DNA of 64,000 nucleotides from Thuidium tamariscinum (GCA_947034885.2 OX344753.2:20708001-20772000); one strand, 5' to 3'; shown: positions 24,101 through 36,260, counted from the first letter of the stretch. The notes: generated by a model not told the origin, from the sequence alone. Numbers and translations: made by a program.

Positions 24101-25436
24101 AATCCACCAACTTCCGCTCAGTCCTTGGGTAAAAATCTATTGCACATGCGAGAACGCAAATAAATTTGAAATATGATGATTTGCTTATTTGTTGGTATGT
24201 GTGAGCACTCGATTACCCATTTGTAGCAAACGAGTTAATACAACCGAGTTCTTATTTTTAAGCTCTTGGATTCAGTGTTTATGCGTTGGTCCTTTGTGCC
24301 CTCCAAATAATGGAACTTTATATGGTTTGTAAGTGTTTAGGAGTTAAAATAACCTTAATTTATCCTAAATTAGGTTTTTAGTGGCTTTTTTGAACTTTAA
24401 TTAGGCCGTTGTGATTATTTAATTAAGTATCGTTTAGACTAAAGTTCAATACATATTCTTATAAATCATTTTCTATTCATTTCAAAATGATAAGACTCAA
24501 GTTATTTGAACTTTCCTAGTAAAAGTTATGAGTAGATGAAGTTTGACCGCTAATCAGTATTTTAAACTTTAGCCATGGTTTTCTACCATTTAGTAAACTA
24601 AATTAGGAATTTTCTCCACTTAAAGTTTTTTAAATTTTTTCCTCTCCAAAATTCAGTCAACTTATTCCACTTTTACTTTTCCTAACTACTTTTCATTCAT
24701 TTTAATGACTAAACTTCATCCAGCCCTTTCTTATTCGTTTGAAGTTCAAATTTTAAATTTAATATGTTTTTGAAAAGCTAAAAGAATGTTCTACACTATT
24801 ATTATTCAGTATTCTAGAAAAAGTTTTAATTTCAACTATTGAATCACACTTCTAATTCGGTTTCACTAATATAATTGTTCTTTTTTGAAATTGCCTAAGT
24901 TACAAACAAATTAGGCTTTTACCTTGATATGTAGAGCATTTTGAAGGTTGTTGTAAATTTTTTTTTATCTTTTTTCATTTGCCGTGATTGAAAGTTGTTT
25001 AACAATTTTACTCATCGCTTGAAAGTAGGATTTATTCACAGTTTGTGATTCCAATTTCCTATTTCTTATCTTTATCGGGTTTTGTTTTTTTACATTACTG
25101 AAACTATTCTTTTTCAAACTTCCTACACAAACTAGAAAGAATTTATCCTAATCTATCCTATCCTCAGATATGTATTGTATAGTTGAGAGGAAATCTCTAA
25201 GATTTTTTCCTCTTTCTTCTTCCTCAACCAATTTCTGAACTTTATCTAAACTTCCAATCACAATTTCATCGTTCTTCAACTTAAGTCTTTCAATTCAAGT
25301 GCCTCTTCTATTGTAGTATAAGTTAATGGGAGAAAGAATTGTGAAATAGGAGTTGCTAATTCCTACACTTTGAGTTGTTAATCTTCTATATCTAACTTTT
25401 AATTCTTTATTCTTTCATTCCTAAGTGCTTTAGCTC

Positions 25437-26060
25437 ACAGTCTGACTTTTGACAAATTACTATTTTTAAATTTTTAAATTTTTTTTCTTGTAGAAGCTAA
25501 AACTAGCTTTCTAAATTGATGCGGAACTTACAAATCGGACTTTCCTAGTAGAAGTTATAGATGAATGAAGTTTTGATTACTAATTAGTGATTGAAACTTC
25601 ATCCGCTTATAACTTCTTCAATTCAACTCAAATTTTTTTTAACTTTATATTGTTGAAAAGCTCTCAACCTCTACTATTAGATTCTTAACTCAAATCTATA
25701 TTATCACCCCCTTTTAATGGTCTGATTTTGCTTTTAGCCTCAGCTCTACCTACACTCTAACTCTCAACTGATTTTTAATAAATTACTATTTTAAAATTTT
25801 GAGTGATTTTTATTTGTAGAAGTTAAGATTATCTTTTTAGATTGATGTGAAACATGCAATTTAGATCTTTTTAGTAGAAATTATACATGGATGAAGTTTT
25901 ATTAGCTAATTGGTGTTTAAAACTTCATCCGCTCATATCTTATTTAATTTAATTTGGATTTATTTGTATATTATGTTTTTGGAAAGCTCTTAACTTCTTT
26001 TATGACATTATGAACTCAAACTTGTACTGACACATCTTCTTAGCATTTTGAATAAACTTT
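25437..26060. repeat. Diverged tandem duplication, ~310 bp units
   Basis: Two adjacent units share TTGTAGAAG, GATGAAGTTTT, AAACTTCATCCGCT and GAAAAGCTCT-like blocks in the same order. A third, weaker unit lies near 24480-24800. Blocks like ATGAAGTTTGATTTGCTAA also recur near 41640. Non-coding. Confidence 0.6.
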
Positions 26061-26426
26061 TACTCTTGGCCCTAAAAAGAACTAATAAAAATTAACACAC
26101 TTAATTAAATATGACCAAATTTGACCAAGCTAAGGCCAAAAAGGCCTAATGACCAATGGAAAGAGGGAGGTTCAAATTTGTATCGTCAAAACTTCAAACC
26201 CTATTAAGTCAAAGTTTCACTTTAGTTTTGAAAACAAGAAAAACACTTAATAAATTAAATTCCTACAAAGTCAAAGCTTCGCTGTTCAAATGAAACAAGG
26301 AAAATGATTAACACAAAAACAACAAAACAGTTGTTAGTGTACAACTATGGATGTTAGTATAACCATAAAACAAGTATTTTGAATAAGTTAAAGTTCAAAA
26401 TACGTAAGAAATTAGTAGCTACAGAC

Positions 26427-26575
26427 TTTCCTAAGCGGCATCGCTAGTCACAAGAGAAAGGCTTTAAGATTAATATAAAAATACTTCAAAAATAGCACTA
26501 AAGTTTTTTCCTAAACGGCATCGCCAATTACAAGGGGAGGGGCTCTAAGATTAGTACAAGAAATACTTCAAAACT
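26427..26575. repeat. 80-bp tandem repeat, two units
   Basis: Units start with TTTCCTAAGCGGCATCGC (26427) and TTTCCTAAACGGCATCGC (26507), each followed by a CACAAG...GGCTYTAAGATTA block and an ATACTTCAAAA block. Part of dispersed repeat copy 2. Confidence 0.75.
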
Positions 26576-27906
26576 CAAGATAATTTTACTAAAACTCTTT
26601 AACACATGCAAAAGAAGTTAGTAAACTTTGAAGGGACCCCAATGTCCTTCAAAGTTCAAAAATACACACCAAGAAGGAGCTTGAAATGCTCCAAAACACA
26701 TACGTTTGTAACTTTGACTTAAATTTGGCCAAAAAGTCCAAATTATTGAATCAATGTGTATTGTGCCAAAATTTTAGTTACAAAATGGTTTAAGAGGTGA
26801 GTTGAGAGAGAAATGGATGCCCATGTATACTCTTTCAAGGGCACCCACCTCTTCTCAATTTCGGGTGATAAACTTATCATCTAAAATTTTCATCCTAATC
26901 CAACCATTTTTTTACTTTCTACGCTGAACCTATTTATAACTTTTGGAGTTTGACTTCAAATTACAAATGGATTGCGCTATTGACTTCAGAAGGCCATTTT
27001 TAGTTGGGTAGACCCCCTCCCTCTTTTCATCCACTAAAAACTCAACAAAACCCAATGCTAGATTAACAACCAAATAGGGTAAAAATTCAACTTTTGGAGG
27101 TTGAATTTTCTATGAAAAGTAATTAGCCTAGGATTTCAATTAGGTTTGAGGGAGTAAGAAAACACCTAACTTGGGCCTCATTTCGATGTTGTATGCACCT
27201 ATAATGCTAGTCAACTTCTTTGTAATATTTTAAACTTGTCAATCCAGAGATAAATTCTTTAATTCGGATATTTTTCATTATCAAAATATCTTGAAACTTG
27301 TTGAAGATATTTATTAACATAAAACAAGATATCTAATTTTTAGTGGGATTTTATCACAACTTGGATAATTTCTATGAATTTCCTGTTGAAGGTTAAAATT
27401 GTTGACCATTCGGAAAGGCATCTTCTGAATATCAAAAAAATTTGAAATTTTTTTTGGAACCTCCCATGAAATTTCACAAAAGATGTGTAAATCCACATCT
27501 AGATTCTATACAATTGCCAAAGGAGAAATAAATTTTGCTCCATCCTTTAATTATCGGGCTTCGAGGAATCTTCCACAAAAAGAGAAATCTTGACAAAGCG
27601 ACTTTGCTATTGATCTCCTAACATGATTTTAACTCAAGAGCACTGTCCTCTAGCCATAGATTCCCTTCGTAGAGTCATCGTGACAAAATCCATCTCATAG
27701 GCTAAAAATTGGGGTTTTTACTAAATGTAGGAAATAGTTGTAAACATAAAACCTATCCAAGGAACTAGGCTCTAGGACTCTTAAGACCTAATTTTAGTCA
27801 ATCATTGTCACATGCAAGGTAGATGTGGCTATTTTGAAAATTCACACAAAAGATGAGTATTATTGAGGTTTTAATCTTTTTACAATCAGGATTTAGATCT
27901 AAATGG

Positions 27907-28634
27907 GGGTCGTTGCAAGAAACACTTACCGGTTTTGGCTCAAAATGGCTCAAAATCAATGAGTCCTGTGAGTCCTATGACCCTTTGAAATTAAAAAAAT
28001 TGAAATTGAAAGAAATGTTAATAATTTGAAGAGAAATGAGAATATTATGTCTCTTGAAATTCAAACCTAAGTAAATTTTTCTCTAAATGTTATAGACAAT
28101 GGAAAATACAATGAAAATAGCTCTTTTTTCGCTAATTTGGTAAAAATAGTAAAAAATTCAAAAAATGAAAATGAAAAATTCATTTTTTCTCCAAGTAAAG
28201 GTCTTTCTTTTCCAACAAATTTCATCTTAGGAAAAAATTAATTCTATTCTCTACACTTGCGCAAAGTCAGCCACTTTGACGACATGTGGAGGTTGAACAA
28301 TATAGTATTTTCAAAAAACCTCTTCGTGGTCTTGTGTAACTTTAGGTGAGGTCCTTGCATGACAATTTTCAGCTCAAAATTTTCATTTTTGGGTCAAAAA
28401 TAGGACTAAAACCCCCCAAAATGGCCACAGTAGACACCCAATCAGGGATAGTTTAAAAATAGTAAAATAATTTTGAAAAAATTGAAAAAATTACAAAAAA
28501 TGTAAAACTTTTGTAGGCACCTTCATTTCAAGTTTCAAGTCAAATGAACAAAAGATGCAAAAGTTATGAGCAAAAAACAACCTCCTAAAGGTTAAGGGGA
28601 CAAAAAAAAGGACAAGTGTTTCTTGCAATCACCC
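27907..28634. mobile_element. GGGTSATTGCAAG-TIR element, copy A
   Basis: The left end is GGGTCGTTGCAAGAAACACT and the right end is the inverse of GGGTGATTGCAAGAAACACT. The flanks are ATGG on both sides (27903-27906 and 28635-28638), a 4-bp target duplication. It is 728 bp, non-coding, and inverted relative to copies B and C. Confidence 0.85.
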
Positions 28635-28638
28635 ATGG

Positions 28639-29953
28639 ATAAAAACATTAGAAATATGACCAAATACTATATTGGCACGTCACATGCCTATTTTGATTTT
28701 ACACTTTTTTTTGGGCTTTTTGCACTATTTTACACACTATATTTTACCAAAAAAACGAAAAAAAAAATTGTGAGTCTAAAGTGACGAATTTGGAGCTCAC
28801 AGTATGCCGATTTCAAGCAAGTTTGTCAATTTGACGCACTTTTGTTTGTGCTTGTGATACACAACACCCGTTACTATAAAGTAGTGAACCTTTAGAAAGT
28901 AAGCAATCGCCATTTAGTAAAGTTTCGTGGCAAGGGAAATGATTACAAAATTATGAGAATAACGCTTTGAAAATGAAACAAAGCACCACAATTCTCGAAG
29001 AATGCACTTACAGAAACCTCACTTGTCAAGCAATTACAAATCATCATGGCACCTCAAAGTCTGAATAGGTAGGGTTTTAGCGAAACAACGTGCAAAAGAA
29101 GTAGAAGTTTCGTGAGGGGAACCTTATGTTGTGGCTTTGAAGGTGAGTGTTGGAGTTAGGGTTTCGTGGGTGAGGATTTCTCAGCAAATAGGGTTCAATC
29201 AGCAAAGGGAGCACAAGATTTGTAATTGGATCCTCTTATTCTGGCTCAAATGCGTAATTCTGTGGGTTTGGAGTTGATGAAAGGAGCTAAGGTTTCATGC
29301 ACTAGGCCGTTCAGATCTTCCTCAATTCCAATTGCAAGGTTGGATAACTAAGGTAGTATGCTAGAAAAGTGACCATTTAAAATTGGAGGTCAAAATTAAC
29401 TAGTAAGGTAGGGGGTTTCAAATAAGTATTGAAATTTTTGTAATTTTAAAATTGAACACCTCATTTTTGCAATTCCAAGCTTGAATAAGAGTCAATGCAA
29501 TTTTAGCATGGTCTATCACTTAATAAACTTTCACATTTGGAATGTTAGAAAAATATATACTTTAGTGACACCAAATGCAACCCTTGGATAGGACAACAAC
29601 TTCACAAAGTATTTCTAAAAAATAGGATGACTTTCATCCAAGCTATAATGAGAAAGATACGGGAGTTTAATTTGTACATCTTTCATAAATTAGGAATTGG
29701 TGTGCTTTAGGATTAAACTACCCATAACCAACTAGCTCGACATAGCCAATCTATAGATTGATATATTTCCAATTAAGGCTAGAAGGTGTTCTTTTATCTA
29801 TTTCAAAATTGGGACTCAAAGTTCATGACATATGTCCCAAAGCTATGAAGAAGAAGTGAGGAAAAAATTGTGAAACTATTCATAGCTTTTATATTATTGA
29901 CTTTTTTTCATATTTTAAAGTGCACTTAGTGAAAATAGAGCAATAGGAGACAA
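28639..29953. other. Intergenic DNA, no gene; contains a dispersed repeat segment
   Basis: The part from about 29620 to 29890 (GATGACTTTCATCCAAG..., CAAAGTTCATGACATATGT) is recognisably related to 37660-37900. No coding motif was seen. Confidence 0.4.
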
Positions 29954-30488
29954 ACTACACATGTTGGGAGATTTTGTATATCTTTTCTTTGGTAATTCAT
30001 TTGAACTTGAAATTTGTATCACATATTACCAACATAGAGATGACTTCACAAAAAAACATTTATGGTAAGAAACCAATTTTTCAGCCCTTGGAAGGGAGTC
30101 AAAGTTGGCAATTGTGAAAATTTTCTCAAAACTACACATGTTGGGAGATTTCATATATCTTCTTAAAAAACTTCTTTTTAACTTGAAATTTTTTATACAT
30201 ATTAAAAACATAGAGATTGTCTCATGACAAATATTTCATGGCAAAAGAAAATAAACTCAATCCTTAGGAAGGTGTCAAAGTTGAAAGTAGTAAAATGTTT
30301 CTCACCACTACCCATGTTGGTAGATTTTGAATAACTTCTTTTTGGTGAATCTTTTGGCCTTGAAATTTTTCATACATATAATTAACTTAAAGGTGATGCT
30401 GTGGTAAAAATTTTGTGATAAAATACCAATTTTTGAGCTCTCGGTACTTGGTAGCCTTTCAAAGTTGGCAGTACTAAAATTTTTCTCA
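29954..30488. repeat. 176-177 bp tandem monomers, three units
   Basis: The anchor ACTACACATGTTGGGAG or its variants start units at 29954, 30131 and 30307. Each unit carries TTGAACTTGAAATTT, a CATATTA...AACATAGAGAT block and GTCAAAGTTGGCAATTGTG. The last unit ends in TTTGATTGGTACCCCATTGT near 30530. The same monomers occur inverted and direct at 33981-35371. Confidence 0.8.
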
Positions 30489-30530
30489 CTGCGAATTCAA
30501 AAACGACATTTTGATTGGTACCCCATTGTA

Positions 30531-31547
30531 CAAAGTTTTTAAGTGAATGCACAAAAGCACAATACATATTGTACTTAGGAAGAAATGATTATATATCACA
30601 AATATAGATTGATTTGAAAACTATATTTCCTAAAGGCATTATATGTAAATACTTACCTACACGAGTAATCTTGAAAGTTATAATTTTATTAGACAATATA
30701 AAAAATTTCTTGACTTTCATAAAAATCTATTGTAAGACTTTGAAATTGGAAGAATCAATTGGTCAATAAGTTGGTCAATTAAAGAGTTGTAAGTTAGAAA
30801 TAATTCATAATGATAGATTTGAATTTTTCATTTCTTGTTTATAACTACAGTACTACACCCTAGGAAAAGTGAGATAATAAACGATCGAGAAAGCATATAT
30901 TAAAAATTATTTATTTATTTATAAATATGCTTGGAAGGTATAATTATGAAGGGTAAACCACCTCCAAAATCAAATACTATACAATTATGTTTTGTAAAAG
31001 TTACTAAAATTTTTTAGGTGGAAAAAAATGACATGTAAATGTTTTCAAATGAAGGAAGTGAAACTTCTACAAATGGCGGGACAAATGGGATAGTTTTGAG
31101 AAGAATTTATGTAGATTCTTTACAATTTTGAAATTGTCTTGAATAACTTAAAGAAGTGGAGAAGTACAAGTATTTACCGGCTCTAACAAGGGAAAAAAAA
31201 GTTGGAATTTTTTTACCAATATCTATACATTGAGTCATAGATAAGTTCAAGAATGCCAATTGTGCTTTTATTTTATTTTATTCATAAATTATGACAATTC
31301 ATTTCACAAAATATCCTTTAGTGTTCTGTAACAGTGTTTTATGTATCTTAAATCATGCACTAAAAATCTACATTTTGTGTAGTTTTTTTTTAAAGTTAGA
31401 TCTCAAAGAAGATAAGTGTTGCAATAGTCACCTTACAAAATATTGCTAGTTAATTAGAGTTGACCTTCATGTGGCTTGAAAACTATAAAAATGATTTATG
31501 AAAGATATATCATGCATTTATATTATTATACATCACAATAATTTGGT
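30531..31547. other. AT-rich intergenic DNA, no gene seen
   Basis: AT-rich sequence between the monomer array and the next inverted element. Nothing with coding or structural signal was found. Confidence 0.4.
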
Positions 31548-31551
31548 TTTG

Positions 31552-33016
31552 GGGTGATTGCAAGGTCATTGCAAGAAACACCGACTAGGTTTTGTACACT
31601 TTTGCCATTGTAGTCATTTTTTCCCGGGAGTACTTTAAAAATAAAAAAACAATTTTTTTTAAATCTGAAAAATATATTTAGTCTATATTTCCTTCAAAAG
31701 AAGGTACCCTATGAAGGAAAAGTGTAGGAAAATTCTCTAAGTAGGTGAAATAGAAAAGTGCAAAATCTCTTGAAAATAGGCACTTTGACATTTTAATTTG
31801 TAAAAAATAGGAAAATAATTGTTTTGAAAAAATAAAAATTTTACATTTGAGGATAGTTGATGATGAAAAGATTTCACCAAAAAAATGATCTAAGAACCAT
31901 CTTCAATGTTAAAAAACTGTGTGCAAGGGGATTGTTGTTTGTTCTCACGTGGAGGACATAAAATAATAAATTTACAAATTTCCTGTGGTAGATACATTAT
32001 TCTCTAGTATGCAAATAGACCATGAAATTTTGAGCACTAGATCATTAAATTTGGGTACTCCTAATGTAGTAAAAACCCCAAAATTGCTAATTGTGACAAA
32101 TTAGCTAAATTAAAATAAAAATATAATTTTTTTTAAATTCAAAAAATAAGGGATTAGATTAACACCAAGTTAGGCATCTCTAATAAAAACTTCAAAATCT
32201 TGGGATTCATGCTTCAAAAGTTATAGCAAGAAATAACAATGTCACTTCAATTGTGACAAAGAATAGGACCGATGTGTTTTGCAATGACCTTGCACAAAAC
32301 ACTCGTACTATTTTTCGTCACATGTCTCATGCTAATCTGTTTTTTGATCATAACTTTTTCATTTTCGCTCCAAATGACTCAAGATTTCTAAAGAAGGTAC
32401 TCATCACTATCATACACCTTACGTAATTTTTTCATAATTTTCAAAAATAGTTTAATATTAAAATAGTACTAGTGATTGAATGTCACAAATTACAATTTGG
32501 ATGTTTTTAGTACTAAGAAGTACCTTTTTTTTTTAATGATTTTAAGATGAAATTTGGATGAGATTGTCATCTAGTAGAATTCTAGCTCTCTAATGAAAGA
32601 TTTTTTAAAATAGTTAATTTTATGTGGTGTGAAAGTCTACAAAGTGAGCTTCTTTCTGCTTGTATTTTGAAATATGTAAAATATTATTTTGGTGGTTTCT
32701 TTCGTAAATGACCATCTCCATAAAGTTCTTGTAAATTCAAACTCTTATTTTTTTATTTACTTATTTTTATTATTTTTTCCTAATTAAAACATGAAGATAT
32801 GTATTTCCTTGAAGTTTGGCACTTTTCAAGTTCTCCTACTTAGAGAATTTTTCTATACAATTCCTTCTATGGGTACCTTCATCTTAAGGTGTATACATAA
32901 GTCATAGTTTTTTAAAAAATTAAAAATTAATTTTTTAATTTAATAGTACTCCAGAAAAAGTCAGGAGTATTGTTGCAAAACGCAACAAATAGTATAGGTG
33001 TTTTGTGCAATCATCT
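31552..33016. mobile_element. GGGTSATTGCAAG-TIR element, head-to-head double form (copy D)
   Basis: The left end is GGGTGATTGCAAG and the right end the inverse of AGATGATTGCACAAAACACC; the flanks are TTTG on both sides (31548-31551 and 33017-33020). A second pair of inner ends meets at about 32285 (TTTTGCAATGACC / TTGCACAAAACACT). The outer few hundred bases of the two halves are inverted copies of each other: GAAGGTACCCTATGAAGGAA near 31694 matches the inverse near 32865. It therefore looks like two family members joined head to head and moved as one 1465-bp unit. Confidence 0.65.
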
Positions 33017-33980
33017 TTTGAAGCAAATAAGAATTGAATATTTTGCATTTTGATGGACTTTAATATTCATTTTGAATATTTTGAATTTAAAGTCTTTGAA
33101 TTTTATAAATGAAATTTTCAATAAGAGCCTTTCATTGTTCATACAACAATGCCACTTTATTCATCTATTGCAATCTCATTAGTAATTCTTTGTCATCTTG
33201 TAGACATTATTAATTCAGTTTTTGTTTATAATTCATAAATACTTCTATCTAACAAACTTCTAAAAAATAAATAATAGATTTTTGTAGATTATTTTATTTT
33301 TTAGAATCCCAACCAAGTTTCCTTCTATAAAGATTTGAAACTCATAATTGAATGGTGGAATATTTTAAAATAAAGAAGGTGTAAAGTCCAAAAGCATAGT
33401 CTTAGTAATTGTTTTCTTCACTTTAAATTCAAGAATCTTGTAATTTGAATTGTCAAAATTTTGGATATTCATTCCATCCATTGTCATGCAAATTAAGTGT
33501 AAGATCTAGTAATGAAGATGTTCATAAATAATAATTTTCAATTCAATTTCATTAAACTATTTGAAATAGAAATGGCAATTTTGAATGTTTTCAACAAAAT
33601 AAAATCCTTGGTTCTTTAAGTGGTCAGGTGTTTTTCTATCAAATTCTAAAATTTGTTTTCCCACCTTGTAAATGTAGAGTCCTCGGGTGGGTCACTTCCT
33701 GCATTTTAAAAACTATGTGCAGTATAATATAGTATAGATTTTATTGTTTCAAAGTAAAATTTATAAAGGATTTACAAATAAAGTAGGGGACTTTCAAAGT
33801 TAAAAATGCATTATAAGTAAAATAGGTAGCTAAAAATTCTCAAGTATTAAAAAAATTTATATATAATTTAAGGACTAGAGATTAGGATCTTGAAAATTGT
33901 ATTTAGTAGGATTAGTTTTATTTAGAGTTGAAGTTAGAGTATAAAGGTGGTACATGATGTTTGCATAGCTGGTTTTACAA

Positions 33981-35371
33981 TGGGGTACCAATCAAAATGT
34001 CGTTTTTGAATTTGCAGTGAGAAAAATTTCAGTATTGCCAACTTTGAAAGCCTCCCGAGAGTTCAAAAATTGGTATTTTACTATGAAATTTTTACTACAA
34101 CATCACCTTTAAGTTAATTATATGTATGCCAAATTTCAAGGCCAAAAAATTCACCAAAAAAATTTATTCAAAATCTACCAACATGGGTAGTGGTGAGAAA
34201 TATTTTACTACTTTCAACTTTGACACCTTCCTAAGGATTGAGCTTATTTTCTTTTTCCATGAAATTTTTGTCATGAAACAATCTCTATATTTTTAATATG
34301 TACAAAAAATTTCAAGGTAAAATAAATTTTTTTTAAGAAAATATTTGAAATCTCCCAACAGGTGTAGTTTTGAGAAAATTTTCACAATTGCCAACTTTGA
34401 CACCCTTCCAAGGGCTGAAAAATTGGTTTCTTACCATGAATTTTTTTTTGTGAAGTTATGTTTATTTTGATAATATGTTCTCCAAATTTCAAATTCAAAT
34501 GAATTACCAAAAAAAGGATATACAAAATCTCCCAACATGTGTAGTTGTGAGGAGGAGTTTTTGAGCCCTTAGTTATAGTGTTATTTTGTGGAGCAAAGTT
34601 TGACACAAATGTAAAAACTCAATCTCACAACTACACATGTTGAGAGATTTTGAATATCTTTTTTTGGGTAAGTGTTTTGAACTTGAAATTTGGAACATAT
34701 ATTATCAACATAAATTTGATCTTATTCAAAAACTTTCATGTTAAATAGACAAATTTTAAGCCCTTGGGAGGGTGTCAAAGTTGGCAATAGTGAAAATTTT
34801 CTCACAACTACACATGTTGGGAGATTTTGTATACCTTTTTTTTGGTAATTCATTTGAACTTGAAATTTGGAGAACATATTACCAAAATAAACATAACTTC
34901 ACAAAAAAAATTCATGGTAAGAAACCAATTTTTTAGCCCTTGGAAGGGAGTCAAAGTTGGCAATTGTGAAAATTTTCTCAAAACTACACCTGTTGGGAGA
35001 TTTCAAATATCTTCTTAAAAAAATTTTATTTTACCTTGAAATTTTTTATACATATTAAAAATATAGAGATTGTTTCATGACAAAAATTTCATGGAAAAAG
35101 AAAAAAAACTCAATCCTTAGGAAGGTGTCAAAGTTGAAAGTAGTAAGATGTTTCTTACCACTATCCATGTTGGTAGATTTTGAATAAATTTTTTTCGGTG
35201 AATCTTTTAGCCTTGAAATTTTTCATACATATAATTAACTTAAAGATGATGTTGTGGTAAAAATTTCATAGTAAAATACCAATTTTTGAGCTCTCGAGAA
35301 GCTTTCAAAGTTAGCAATACTGAAATTTTTCTCACTGCAAATTCAAAAACGATATTTTGATTGGTACCCCA
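33981..35371. repeat. Large foldback: inverted arrays of 177-bp monomers
   Basis: The ends are TGGGGTACCAATCAAAATGT and its inverse. The left arm has three monomers in reverse (anchors at 34545, 34368 and 34191). The right arm has four forward (34630, 34807, 34983 and 35160). Spacing is 176-177 bp throughout. The spacer between the arms is only about 80 bp, so a transcript could fold into a ~600-bp imperfect hairpin. It is closely related to the array at 29954-30488. Confidence 0.85.
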
Positions 35372-35385
35372 CTATACAAAGTTAT

Positions 35386-35489
35386 TAGAGTATAAAGGTG
35401 ATACATGATGTTTGCATAGCTGGTTGTACAAAGTAGTTAGAGTATAAAGGTGTTACACAATGTTTGCATAGCTAGTTGTTGTGTTATAT
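35386..35489. repeat. 52-bp direct repeat flanking the foldback
   Basis: TAGAGTATAAAGGTG...TTTGCATAGCTGGTTGTACAA occurs at 35386 and 35438. A further unit at 33935 lies just left of the foldback, so the foldback seems inserted into a small 52-bp array. Confidence 0.7.
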
Positions 35490-36260
35490 TGAGTAATAGA
35501 CCTTGGATGGATGAAAATATGGGTGATAGAGATGTAGTTGAAGTTGTGTGAATGGACTTTGAGCTTCAAGTTAGGGTTACGTGAACTTACCATTGCGATT
35601 TGTGTCTCGTTTTTCAAAGCATTACAAATTCTATAAACCATGATTCTATTGTTTTCCTTTCATGCATTGTCAAACTATGTTTTTCATATACTATAGAAGT
35701 TCTTGTACATTCAATTTTTGGATTTTTGTGTATTGCAAGTGGTAAAATTGTCATACTAGTTCACTTGACTAAATTCTATATACAAAAAGGGTGTGACAAC
35801 AGAAAAGAATATTGAGCAAAGTAAACATCTCAACTTTTTATGCAAATTTCTTTTATCTTCTCTCTAATCTTCTTGTTTTTAGCTTTCTCTTCAATTCACT
35901 TTTTCTCCTTATAAAAAAAATACCCTACAAAAAAATACTTTCATCTACGTAATATAAGTAAATATAGGATGCCATAATATAGGACATTTTTACAAATTAT
36001 GTAATTATAGGGGACCATTTATTTGAGCCTTCGAGGTAAATAGCCCCCCAAAAAATACCCCCTTGCCGCACGTGGGGGGGGGGGGTATGAAACATACAAA
36101 GAGTGACCCACCCGAGGTGGAGTTTTAGTATTGAGGTTTAAATTATGAGGATAGAAAGTTTTATAATGAAGTTTGAGAAGTTGCCATAAAAAATTCTTTA
36201 AGTCATTTGGAGTGCTTATGTATTGTAGAATTAAATGTTAGGATTTATAAGATTTCTTCT

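Larger units (their letters stand above)
24265..27700. repeat. Dispersed ~3.3 kb repeat, copy 2
   Basis: It shares the ordered blocks listed for copy 1: TTGTGCCCTCCAAATAATGG near 24295, AAAGCTTCGCTGTTC near 26273, CTTTTGGAGTTTGACTTCAA near 26939, GATGTTGTATGCACC near 27187 and TTTTTAGTGGGATTTTA near 27333. It is more AT-rich than copy 1, consistent with long methylation-driven decay. No coding domain was found. Confidence 0.5.
33681..36117. mobile_element. CCTCGGGTGGGTCACT-TIR element enclosing a foldback
   Basis: A 16-bp perfect inverted terminal repeat CCTCGGGTGGGTCACT lies at 33681 and ends at 36117, with a CCGCACGTGG subterminal block at the right. The plan (TIR, then a CCGCACGT-containing subterminal region) resembles the element at 45899-46665. 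The 2.4-kb interior holds a foldback, 52-bp repeats and no recognisable gene. The target duplication is unclear. Confidence 0.5.
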
